DNA from: JAMHWF01 sp035911095
Lineage (GTDB): Bacteria > Pseudomonadota > Gammaproteobacteria > Burkholderiales > Burkholderiaceae_C
Assembly: GCA_035911095.1 (NCBI GenBank)
Contig: JAMHWF010000071.1
Coordinates: 62,001 to 126,000 of the forward strand
Direction: 5' to 3'
Length of the DNA: 64,000 bases
Below, piece after piece: positions 50,590 through 58,146 of this stretch. The notes under the pieces are model-generated. The model saw only the letters and a program-made list of their open reading frames with translations. It made no database searches and was not told the DNA's origin. The position numbers and the translations under genes were made by a program. Every line of letters starts with the position of its first letter. Within the stretch, counting starts at the first letter, position 1.

Positions 50590-51942
50590 ATGACCGATCC
50601 CCTGCGCCTCGTCGTCATCGGTGCCGGCTTCGCCGGCACGCAGCTGGTGCGCTCGCTGCTGCCACGCCTGCCGGAACCGGCCTCGCTGACCCTGCTGTCC
50701 GACGAGAGCTACACCACCTTCAATCCGATGCTGCCCGAGGCCGTGGGCGCCTCGGTGTTCCCCGAGCAGGTCGTGGTGCCGGTGCGCGAGATGCTGCGCC
50801 CCGGCGGGCGGCATGACTTCGTCATGGGCGCGGTGACCCAGATCGACCTCGCCGCCCGCCGCCTGTGCTGCCGCACGCTCGCCGGCGACCGCTGGTTCGG
50901 CTGGGACCACCTCGTGCTGGCGCTGGGCAACCGCGCGCGGCTCGACCTGCTGCCCGGCATGGCCGAGCACAGCCTGCCGCTGAAGACGGTCGGCGACGCG
51001 ATGCAGATCCGCAACCAGGTGCTGCGCCGGCTCGCCGCGATCGAGCTCACCGCCGACGCGGCCGAGCGGCGGCGGCTCGGGCACTTCGTCGTCATCGGCG
51101 GCGGCTTCTCGGGCGTCGAGGTGGCCGGCGAACTGGTCGACTGCCTGCGCAGCATCCGGCGCTACTACCCGCGCGTCGCTGCCGACGATCTGCGCGTGAG
51201 CGTGCTGCACGGCACCGAGCGCCTGCTGCCCGAGCTGTCGCCGCGCCTCGGCGCGGCGGCGCTCGCCTCGTTGCGCGCACGCGGCGTCGACGTGCGCCTT
51301 TCGGTGCGCGCGATCGCCGTCACGGCCGAGGGCGTGCGCCTGGACGGTGGCTCGATGGTCGAGGGGCGCACCGTCGTCAGCACCATCGGCACGGCGCCGA
51401 ACCCGCTGCTGCCATCGCTCGGACTGCCGCTGCAGGGCGGGCGCCTGGGTGTCGACGGCAGCTTCTCGGCGCCGGGCCAGTCCGGCCTGTGGGCGCTCGG
51501 CGACTGCGCCGCGGTGCCGAACGCCGAGGACGGCGGGCGGGCCTGCCCGCCGACGGCGCAGTTCGCGGTGCAGCAGGCGCGACAGCTCGCCGACAACCTG
51601 CTGGCCGTGATCGGCGGCCGCGCGGCGCAGCCCTTCAGCTACCGCTCGCGCGGGATGATGGCCTCGATCGGCCACCGCCGCGGCGTTGCCGAGGTGCTCG
51701 GCGTGCCGCTCACCGGCCTGCCGGCCTGGCTGGTCTGGCGCGCCTACTACCTGTCGCAGATGCCGTCGAACGGGCGGCGCCTGCGCATCTTCCTCGAGTG
51801 GACCTGGGGCATGTTCCGGCCCCCCGACATCACGCACCTGCGCTTCACGCGCAGCGCCGACCTCCTCGCCGACGAGCGCCGGCGCGGTGCCGAGGTGCTC
51901 GCCGCCGGGCGGCGGCAGGCCGAGGAGCTGACCGCCAGCTGA
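50590..51942 (+). CDS. Type II NADH dehydrogenase-like FAD oxidoreductase
   Basis: A 450-residue flavoprotein of the NDH-2 group that passes electrons from NADH to quinone without pumping protons. The FAD-binding VVIGAGFAGTQLVR starts near residue 8, a second nucleotide site FVVIGGGFSGVEVAGEL near residue 162, and LWALGDCAAVP near 300 (FAD). The C-terminal 70 residues, including LEWTWGMFRPPDI, probably form the membrane-associated tail. The ATG at 50590 is the best start. It stands 147 bp from glcB and is probably monocistronic. Confidence 0.85.
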   Translation: MTDPLRLVVIGAGFAGTQLVRSLLPRLPEPASLTLLSDESYTTFNPMLPEAVGASVFPEQVVVPVREMLRPGGRHDFVMGAVTQIDLAARRLCCRTLAGDRWFGWDHLVLALGNRARLDLLPGMAEHSLPLKTVGDAMQIRNQVLRRLAAIELTADAAERRRLGHFVVIGGGFSGVEVAGELVDCLRSIRRYYPRVAADDLRVSVLHGTERLLPELSPRLGAAALASLRARGVDVRLSVRAIAVTAEGVRLDGGSMVEGRTVVSTIGTAPNPLLPSLGLPLQGGRLGVDGSFSAPGQSGLWALGDCAAVPNAEDGGRACPPTAQFAVQQARQLADNLLAVIGGRAAQPFSYRSRGMMASIGHRRGVAEVLGVPLTGLPAWLVWRAYYLSQMPSNGRRLRIFLEWTWGMFRPPDITHLRFTRSADLLADERRRGAEVLAAGRRQAEELTAS

Positions 51943-51944
51943 GC

Positions 51945-51968
51945 GGCGCGGGCGCGGGCGCGGGCGCG
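51945..51968. repeat. Hexanucleotide microsatellite after the NDH-2 gene
   Basis: Four perfect copies of GGCGCG (51945-51968), starting just after the stop codon of the oxidoreductase gene. It lies in the 218-bp gap to the MFS gene, which otherwise shows nothing recognisable apart from a possible promoter for that gene. Confidence 0.8.
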
Positions 51969-52160
51969 GGCACGCGCTGCCCACGTGCCGCCTCGCACGC
52001 CGGTCCGCCTACGCACCGGCCTGCGGTCGATCGGCTCCTCGATTGCCCTGCCACCGGCTGGTGGCGAAGGGCGGCACAATGCGCGCCCGCCGGTCGGCTG
52101 CGGCCGACCCGGGCCGGCGCCCCGCCGGTCGCACAGGCCGCCTACGCTCCTCGACCCCCG

Positions 52161-53669
52161 GTGACCGATCCGAACGCGCCCCCAGCTGCTGCCACTGCCA
52201 TGGGCGACCCGGGGGCCGGCCCGCCGGCGCGCGGCGGGCGCGAGCGCTGGTGGGGGCTGCTGACCGTGATGGTCGGCACGATGGCCTCGATCATGTCGTC
52301 GACGATCGTCAACGTCGCGGTGCCCGACATGAGCCGCGTGTTCACGCTCGGCCAGGAACGCGCGCAGTGGATGTCGGCCGGCTTCATGGCCGCGATGACG
52401 GTCTCGATGCTGACCACGCCCTGGCTGCTGGCGCGTCTCGGCTACCGGCGCACCTACATCGGCGCGACCGTGCTGCTGATGGTCGGCGGCCTCGGCGGCG
52501 GCCTCGGCTGGCACTACGAGTGGGTGATGGCGATGCGCGTCGCCGAGGGCCTGGCCGCCGGCGTCATGCAGCCGATCCCGGCCATCATCATCATGCGGGC
52601 CTTCGCGCCGCACGAGCAGGGGCGGGCGATGGGCATCTTCGGCTTCGGCGTGGTGCTCGCACCGGCGGTCGGGCCGAGCATCGGCGGCGTGCTGGTCGAG
52701 TGGTTCGGCTGGCGCTCGATCTTCTTCGTCGTCGTGCCCTTGTGTCTCGTCGCGCTCTGGCTGGCGCGGCGCCACCTGCCCGTCTTCGCGCCGGGCGGCG
52801 TGCCGGCCGGGCGCGGCGACCTGCGCTTCGACCTGCGCGGCTTCGCCCTCGTCGGGGTGACGATCCTCGCCCTGCTCAACGGCATGGTGCAGTTGCACCA
52901 TGCCGCGCCGGGCCAGCTGCCCTGGCTGGGGCTCGGGCTGATGCTGTTCGCCGCCGTCACGGCGCTGTGGTTCGTGCACGCGCAGCGGCACACCGCGCAG
53001 CCGCTGATGGACCTCACGCTGTTCGGCAACCGCCGCTTCGCGATGGGCGCCTGGGTGGCATTCATCTACGGCATGGCGCTGTTCGGCTCGACCTATCTGG
53101 TGCCGGTGTTCATGCAGGTCGCGCTGCACCTGCCGCCGTCGCAGGCCGGCGCGGTGCTGCTGCCGGCCGGGATCGTGCTGGCGCTGACGATCCCGCTCGT
53201 CGGCCGCCTCGCCGACAGCCTGCCGCTGCACCGACTGGTCCTGGCCGGCGTGCTGCTGATGGCGCTGTCGTTCGCGCTGATGCTCGGCGTGAGCATCGGC
53301 ACCGGGCTGGCTTGGATCGCGCTGTGGGCGATCGTGGGGCGCATCGGCCTGGGCTTCGTGCTGCCGTCGCTCAACCTGGCGGCGATGCGCGGGCTCGAGA
53401 AGGCGCAGATCACCCAGGGCTCGAGCACGATCAACTTCATCCGCCAGCTCGGTGGCGCCGTCGGCGTGAGCCTGATCGGCATCGTGCTCGAATGGCGCCT
53501 CACGGTGCATGGCGCCGCGCTGGCGGCGGGCGGTGCGCCCGAAGGCCAGCTGCGGGCCTTCCATGAGGCATTCGCGCTGCTCGCGCTCGTGACCTTCGCG
53601 GCAAGCTTCGCCGCCTGGCGCATGAAGGCGCCACCCGAGGCGCCGGCGCGCGCGGCGCCGCGCCCTTGA
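52161..53669 (+). CDS. DHA2-family MFS multidrug transporter
   Basis: A 502-residue drug:H+ antiporter of the EmrB/QacA type with about 14 membrane helices. Typical motifs are WGLLTVMVGTMASIMSSTIVNVAVPDM near the N-terminus, ERAQWMSAGFMAAMTVSM, GPSIGGVLVEWFGWRSIFFVVVP and GSSTINFIRQLGGAVGVS. The first 35 residues are Pro/Ala/Gly-rich. The GTG at 52161 is used; an in-frame ATG at 52200 is a good alternative. There is no emrA-type membrane fusion gene next to it. The substrate is unknown. Confidence 0.86.
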   Translation: MTDPNAPPAAATAMGDPGAGPPARGGRERWWGLLTVMVGTMASIMSSTIVNVAVPDMSRVFTLGQERAQWMSAGFMAAMTVSMLTTPWLLARLGYRRTYIGATVLLMVGGLGGGLGWHYEWVMAMRVAEGLAAGVMQPIPAIIIMRAFAPHEQGRAMGIFGFGVVLAPAVGPSIGGVLVEWFGWRSIFFVVVPLCLVALWLARRHLPVFAPGGVPAGRGDLRFDLRGFALVGVTILALLNGMVQLHHAAPGQLPWLGLGLMLFAAVTALWFVHAQRHTAQPLMDLTLFGNRRFAMGAWVAFIYGMALFGSTYLVPVFMQVALHLPPSQAGAVLLPAGIVLALTIPLVGRLADSLPLHRLVLAGVLLMALSFALMLGVSIGTGLAWIALWAIVGRIGLGFVLPSLNLAAMRGLEKAQITQGSSTINFIRQLGGAVGVSLIGIVLEWRLTVHGAALAAGGAPEGQLRAFHEAFALLALVTFAASFAAWRMKAPPEAPARAAPRP

Positions 53670-53674
53670 GTCGC

Positions 53675-54259
53675 TCAGGCGTGCGACAGCGCGGCCGCCA
53701 GCTCCGAGAAGTTGCGCGAGCGCAGTTCCTCGTCGATCGACTGGCCGAGTGCGCGTTCGGCGCGGTTCGCCGAGAACACCCCGCGCAGCATCAGCTGGCC
53801 GTTGGCATCCGCCTCGGTGACCAGCAGGTAGCGCCGCCCGGTCGCGCGAAAGGTCGCGAGCACATCGCCGACGCGCGCCCGCGAAAGCGCGTGAGCGTCG
53901 ATCGCCGGCCACTGGCCGAGCGGCGTCATCACGTCGGCCACGGTGAGCTCGCCATGTGGCTGGCTGCGGACACTGGCCGCCAGCATCGGCCGCTCGCCAT
54001 GCAGATCGGCGGCGGTGACGAGGCCGACCGTCCGCTGCTGAGGGTCGGTGACGAAGGCCATGCGGGTTCCGGCCAGCTGCATCAGGCGCAGCGCCGGTGC
54101 CAGCGGTTCGACAGCAGGCACGACAACGCTGGGGGCGACGCGCAGGTCGGTGAAGATCGACGTGGCCGGGTCGTCGGCCTCGACATGCGGCTCGCCATCG
54201 ATCGGCGCCAGGGAGGCCACGCGCAGCGGAGCGACGGCCAGCGGGGCGAAGTGCGGCAT
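53675..54259 (-). CDS. CBS-domain protein
   Basis: A 194-residue protein consisting mainly of two CBS domains (about residues 45-90, RLMQLAGTRMAFVTDPQQRTVGLVTAADLHGE, and 105-170, TVADVMTPLGQWPAID, then GRRYLLVTEADANG). Such pairs bind adenosyl ligands and sense energy state. No catalytic domain is attached. It converges on the MFS gene with only 5 bp between stops. The partner is unknown. Confidence 0.85.
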   Translation of the reverse strand: MPHFAPLAVAPLRVASLAPIDGEPHVEADDPATSIFTDLRVAPSVVVPAVEPLAPALRLMQLAGTRMAFVTDPQQRTVGLVTAADLHGERPMLAASVRSQPHGELTVADVMTPLGQWPAIDAHALSRARVGDVLATFRATGRRYLLVTEADANGQLMLRGVFSANRAERALGQSIDEELRSRNFSELAAALSHA

Positions 54260-54412
54260 CTGGAATCCTGTTCAGCACGTAGGCCTGCCAGAGGCCCGTT
54301 GCAAGGGCGGCGTGGCGTGCCACGCGCCGCCCCGACGGTGTACTGCGTCGCGCCGCAGCTCGCAACCAGCGGTGCGAAAGGTCGCGACCTCGCGCCGGTG
54401 TTCAGCCTCTCT

Positions 54413-54634
54413 TCAGCCTCCGTCGGACGGCTCGAGGCGGAACCCGGCCTTCAAGGTCACCTGGAAGTGCTGGATCTTGCCGTCGGCGACATGCCCGCGG
54501 GTCTCGATGACCTGGAACCAGTCGAGGTGACGCAACGTCTTGGCGGCGGTGGCGATCGCGTTGCGGATCGCTTCGTCGGTGCTGTTCGTCGACGAGCCGA
54601 CCAGCTCGACCATCTTGTAGACATGTTCGCTCAT
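54413..54634 (-). CDS. Dodecin flavoprotein
   Basis: A 73-residue dodecin, a small protein forming hollow dodecamers that bind FMN or riboflavin and act as flavin store and buffer. The pattern HVYKMVELVGSSTNSTDEAI, a buried Trp in LDWFQV (residue 39) that stacks on the flavin, TRGHV and HFQVTLKAGFRLE is complete. It is divergent from an FAD-dependent oxidoreductase (54775), which may be coincidence. The 153 bp between its stop and the CBS gene hold no clear feature. Confidence 0.92.
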   Translation of the reverse strand: MSEHVYKMVELVGSSTNSTDEAIRNAIATAAKTLRHLDWFQVIETRGHVADGKIQHFQVTLKAGFRLEPSDGG

Positions 54635-54774
54635 GGCAATCTCCGGTGGCGCGCCGGCTGGCGCCGGGCCAGCCTACACCCCAAGGCGGGCACAGCCCAG
54701 CGGGTATTCTTGACCTTCGCTGGCGCATGGCCACCGGGTCGGCGCTGTGCGTGGGCCCGGCGCCCTTCCACCTC
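54635..54774. promoter_or_regulatory. Divergent region between dodecin and the flavoprotein
   Basis: A 140-bp region. Just upstream of dodecin, a GGAG-like sequence (54642-54645 region) forms the ribosome binding site on the minus strand. The stretch CGGGTATTCTTGACC (about 54701-54715) is AT-richer and may be a promoter for the oxidoreductase. No palindrome stood out. Confidence 0.35.
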
Positions 54775-56055
54775 ATGACCGATTCCACCGACCTTCTCGC
54801 CCAGGGCCTGCCCGCCCGTGCCGGGCTGCCGACGCGCTGCGAGGTGCTCGTCGTCGGCGCCGGCCCGGCCGGCAGCGCCTGCGCCCGCTCGCTCGCCCGC
54901 CAGGGCGTCGACGTGGTGCTCGCAGACCAGCATGTCTTCCCGCGCGACAAGGTCTGCGGCGACGCGCTGATCCCCGACGCCCACGCGGCGCTGCGGCGCC
55001 TCGGCCTGCTCGACGCGGTGCTCGCGAAGGCGCAGCCGGCGACCCATGTCGGCTGTGTCGGCCCGTCGGGCGGCCGGGTCGACGTGCCGGGCACGCTCGC
55101 GGTGCTGCCGCGGCGCGAACTCGACGCGCTGCTGTGCAGTGCCGCCCTCGAGGCCGGCGCGCGGCCGCTGATGCCCGCGCGCTTCGAGGGTGCCGTGGAG
55201 GACGACGGCCGCGTGGTCGGCGCGCGTCTGCGCGCCGGTGAGCAGGTCCATGAGCTGCGTGCCCGCTGGGTCGTGCTGGCGACCGGTGCGGTGCCACACG
55301 CGCTGATCGCCACCGGCATGTGCGAGCGCCGGGTGCCGAGCGGCGTGGCGCTGCGCGGCTACGTGCGCAACCCGGCGCTGGCCGGGCGCCTGAAGGCGCT
55401 GGACGTCGTCTGGCACCAGCGGCTGCGCCCGGGCTACGGCTGGATCTTTCCCTGCCGCGACGGCGTGTTCAACATCGGCGTGGGCATCGCGCACAGCCAC
55501 AGCCAGTTGCGCGACGGGCGGCTCGGCATGAAGGACGCCAACCTGCGCCGCGTCTTCAACGACTTCGCCGAGGTCTACGAGCCCGCGCGCGAGCTGCTCG
55601 AGGGCGGCACCTGGCTCGGCGAGCCGGGCCAGGCGCTGAAAGGTGCGCCGCTGCGCTGCACGCTGGAAGGCGCGCGCTTCTCGCGGCCCGGCCTCGTCGT
55701 CACCGGCGAGGCGGCCGGCAGCACCTACTCGTTCACCGGCGAGGGCATCGGCAAGGCGATGGAAACCGGCTTGCTCGCTGCCGAGGTGCTCGCAGCCGGC
55801 TGCCGCCAGCCCGGGTGCGACGAAGCGCAGGTGCGCGCCGAGTACGAGGCCGGGCTCGCCCGGCTCAAGCCGCGCTTCGACCTCTACGAGCGCGCCAACC
55901 GCATCAACCGGTTCCCCTGGCTCGCCGACCTGGTGATCTGGCGCGGGCGCCGCAGCGCGCGCGTGCTGAAGCGGATGGCCGGCGTGCTCGAGGAGACGAG
56001 CAACCCCGGCAACCTGGTCAGCTGGCGCGGCCTGCCGCGGCTGTTCCTCGAGTAG
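54775..56055 (+). CDS. Geranylgeranyl reductase-family FAD-dependent oxidoreductase
   Basis: A 426-residue flavoprotein. The FAD dinucleotide motif VLVVGAGPAGSACARSLARQG sits near residues 25-45, FPRDKVCGDAL near 60 and VVTGEAAGSTYSFTGEGIGKAM near 310-330, the geranylgeranyl reductase pattern with the GEGI flavin contact. Family members reduce prenyl groups of lipids, quinones or chlorophyll-type tails. The start at ATG 54775 avoids a long extension; an ATG at 54727 is in frame. No photosynthesis genes are in the window, so a quinone or other isoprenoid substrate is more likely. The next gene starts 17 bp later. Confidence 0.85.
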   Translation: MTDSTDLLAQGLPARAGLPTRCEVLVVGAGPAGSACARSLARQGVDVVLADQHVFPRDKVCGDALIPDAHAALRRLGLLDAVLAKAQPATHVGCVGPSGGRVDVPGTLAVLPRRELDALLCSAALEAGARPLMPARFEGAVEDDGRVVGARLRAGEQVHELRARWVVLATGAVPHALIATGMCERRVPSGVALRGYVRNPALAGRLKALDVVWHQRLRPGYGWIFPCRDGVFNIGVGIAHSHSQLRDGRLGMKDANLRRVFNDFAEVYEPARELLEGGTWLGEPGQALKGAPLRCTLEGARFSRPGLVVTGEAAGSTYSFTGEGIGKAMETGLLAAEVLAAGCRQPGCDEAQVRAEYEAGLARLKPRFDLYERANRINRFPWLADLVIWRGRRSARVLKRMAGVLEETSNPGNLVSWRGLPRLFLE

Positions 56056-56072
56056 CCCGCGGGGCCTGCGCG

Positions 56073-56837
56073 ATGTGCCAGCTGCTCGGCATGAATGCCA
56101 ACACGGCGACCGACATCGTCTTCTCGTTCACCGGCTTCTCGACCCGCGCGGAGGAACACAAGGACGGCTTCGGCGTTGCCTTCTTCGAGGGTCGCGGCGC
56201 GCGTGCCTTCGTCGACGCGCAGAGCGCGCGCGTCTCGCCGGTGGCGCAGATGATCCGCAGCTACCCGATCCGCAGCGACAACGTCGTCGCCCACATCCGC
56301 AAGGCCACGCAGGGGCGCGTCGCGCTCGAGAACACGCACCCGTTCGTGCGCGAGCTCTGGGGGCGCTACTGGGTGTTCGCGCACAACGGCGACCTCCAGG
56401 GCTTCTCGCCCCGCCTGCACGGCGCCTTCCACCCGGTGGGCGAGACCGACAGCGAACGCGCCTTCTGCTGGCTGATGCAGGAGCTGTCGAAGGCGCACGC
56501 CAGCATGCCTTCGATCGACGAGCTGACGCGCACGCTCGGCGAGCTGGTGCCGCAGCCGGCGCGCCACGGCAGCTTCAACTTCATGCTGAGCCAGGGCGAG
56601 GCGTTGTGGGCGCATTGCTCGACCCACCTGCACTATCTGGTGCGCCAGCACCCGTTCCGGGTCGCGGCGCTGGCCGACGAGGAGCTGTCGATCGACTTCG
56701 CCGCCGTGACGACGCCGCAGGACCGCGTCGCGGTCGTCGTCACCGAGCCGTTGACGCGGGACGAGCCCTGGACCGCACTCGCGCCCGGCCAGCTCTGCGT
56801 CTTCGTCGACGGCAGGCCGCACGGGGAGGGGCGTTGA
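56073..56837 (+). CDS. Class II glutamine amidotransferase (YafJ-like)
   Basis: A 254-residue protein whose catalytic Cys2 follows the initiating Met (MCQLLGMN). Other class II features are KDGFGVAFFEG, HIRKATQG and the NTHPF and FAHNGDLQGF segments. There is no synthetase domain, as in YafJ-type free-standing proteins; some act on gamma-glutamyl compounds (EgtC-like). It is 17 bp after the oxidoreductase and probably co-transcribed. A strong hairpin follows. Confidence 0.9.
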   Translation: MCQLLGMNANTATDIVFSFTGFSTRAEEHKDGFGVAFFEGRGARAFVDAQSARVSPVAQMIRSYPIRSDNVVAHIRKATQGRVALENTHPFVRELWGRYWVFAHNGDLQGFSPRLHGAFHPVGETDSERAFCWLMQELSKAHASMPSIDELTRTLGELVPQPARHGSFNFMLSQGEALWAHCSTHLHYLVRQHPFRVAALADEELSIDFAAVTTPQDRVAVVVTEPLTRDEPWTALAPGQLCVFVDGRPHGEGR

Positions 56838-56930
56838 GACCTCCGCAGGTCCCGCTGCGAGCTCACCCTCGGCGAGCGTGGTGCGCGCGGGCTGCCGGGG
56901 GCGATGGCGACGCCCTGACCGTCGTCGGCT

Positions 56931-56952
56931 GGGTGGGCCGGGCGGCCCGCCC
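56931..56952. terminator. Terminator-like hairpin between convergent genes
   Basis: GGGTGGGCC (56931-56939), loop GGGC (56940-56943), GGCCCGCCC (56944-56952): a 9-bp stem with one G-U wobble, 6 bp before the porin stop on the other strand and 94 bp after the amidotransferase stop. No T-run follows. Its place between convergent genes favours a shared terminator. Confidence 0.5.
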
Positions 56953-56957
56953 CCAGG

Positions 56958-58025
56958 TCAGAACTTGTGGCGGATGCCGGCAGCGTAGGTGTTGCCGGCA
57001 CTGAGCGCGGTGATCGAGTCGCGCATGTAGATCGCATAGACGTCGGTGCGCTTCGACAGGTTGTAGTCGTAGCCGACCGTGGCGATCTTCCACTTGGTGT
57101 CGATGCCGGCCGCCTCGCGCTTGTCGTAGCCGTACGAGGCGAGGATCGCGCCGCCGCCGAGCGGCACGCTGGCACCGAGCTGGTAGACCTTGGACTTGGT
57201 CTCGACCGTCGCCTCGGTCTTGGTCTGGCCGTACTGGCCGAACAGCTTCGCGAAGCCGAGGTTGTAGCTGGCCCCGAGCTGCCAGGCGGTCTGCTTGTCG
57301 AAACCGGCCGGCACGAAGTTGCCGAAGCGGCGGTCACTGGTGTGCTGGACGTTCTGGTAGGCGAGCGTCGCGCCGAAGTCGCCCGCGAAGTAGAGGACGT
57401 TGCCGCCGTAGTTCTTGCCGTCGCCGAGCGGCGTGCCCTCGCCGAGTGCGCCCTGCAGGTTGAAGCTCAGGCCACCGAACTTCGGGCTCGAGTAGACGGC
57501 GGAATTGCTCCAGCCGCTGTCACCGTAGGTACCGAACAGGGTCGAGGTGTTGGTGTACCAGTGGCGGATCGTCGGCGAGAAGCCGAACGAGTCGCCGAAC
57601 GGGTTGAACAGCAGCGACGAGACGAACATCGTCGTCGTGTTGCGGCCGAGCTTGATCGAGCCGAAGGACCCGCTCAGCCCGACGTTTGCCGCACGCGCCC
57701 AGAACACGTCGGCGCTGGTGCCGGCGTCGATCGCGACGCGGCCGCTGCGGCCGGTGTCGGGGCGGAAGAAGCTCTCGAGCGTGAAGTCCGCCGACAGGCC
57801 GCCGCCGAGGTCTTCCTTGCCCGCGAAGCCGATGAAGCTGGTCGAGAAGTCGCCGTTGCTGACGTTCCAGATCGCGTCGGCCCCGGCGTTCTGGAAGCGG
57901 CCGACGTTCAGGTCGACCAGCCCGTAGAGCTTGACGGAGGACTGGGCCTGCACGGCACCCGCGGCCGCGAAGCCGATGCCGAGCAGGGTGAGAGAAGCCA
58001 GACAGCGGCGGCGGCAGTGAGACAT
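56958..58025 (-). CDS. Gram-negative trimeric porin
   Basis: A 355-residue outer-membrane porin of the Burkholderiales type (OmpC-like/porin_4). A 27-residue signal peptide (AAGAVQA), SSVKLYGLVDLNVG at the mature N-terminus, FIGFAGKEDLGGGL and GRNTTTMFVSS, and a final Phe (GIRHKF), needed for outer-membrane assembly, are all present. Sixteen strands are expected. A 121-bp gap to the histidine kinase carries its promoter; GGGAGGACC (minus strand, near 58032-58040) is the ribosome binding site. Confidence 0.93.
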   Translation of the reverse strand: MSHCRRRCLASLTLLGIGFAAAGAVQAQSSVKLYGLVDLNVGRFQNAGADAIWNVSNGDFSTSFIGFAGKEDLGGGLSADFTLESFFRPDTGRSGRVAIDAGTSADVFWARAANVGLSGSFGSIKLGRNTTTMFVSSLLFNPFGDSFGFSPTIRHWYTNTSTLFGTYGDSGWSNSAVYSSPKFGGLSFNLQGALGEGTPLGDGKNYGGNVLYFAGDFGATLAYQNVQHTSDRRFGNFVPAGFDKQTAWQLGASYNLGFAKLFGQYGQTKTEATVETKSKVYQLGASVPLGGGAILASYGYDKREAAGIDTKWKIATVGYDYNLSKRTDVYAIYMRDSITALSAGNTYAAGIRHKF

Positions 58026-58146
58026 GGATCGGTCCTCCCGGGGGGCGAGCGAGTGGGATTGTTGCTTGTCAAGCCCCAGCTCAGCAAGTTCCAGACCCGA
58101 GGCGCCGACCCACTGCAGACCGCGGCCGTGCCGCGGCGTGGCGCCC

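Noticed and set aside
48139..51984. A 1281-codon minus-strand open frame opposite glcB and the NDH-2 gene
   Set aside because: It is an antisense shadow of two well-recognised proteins; no conserved motif is seen.
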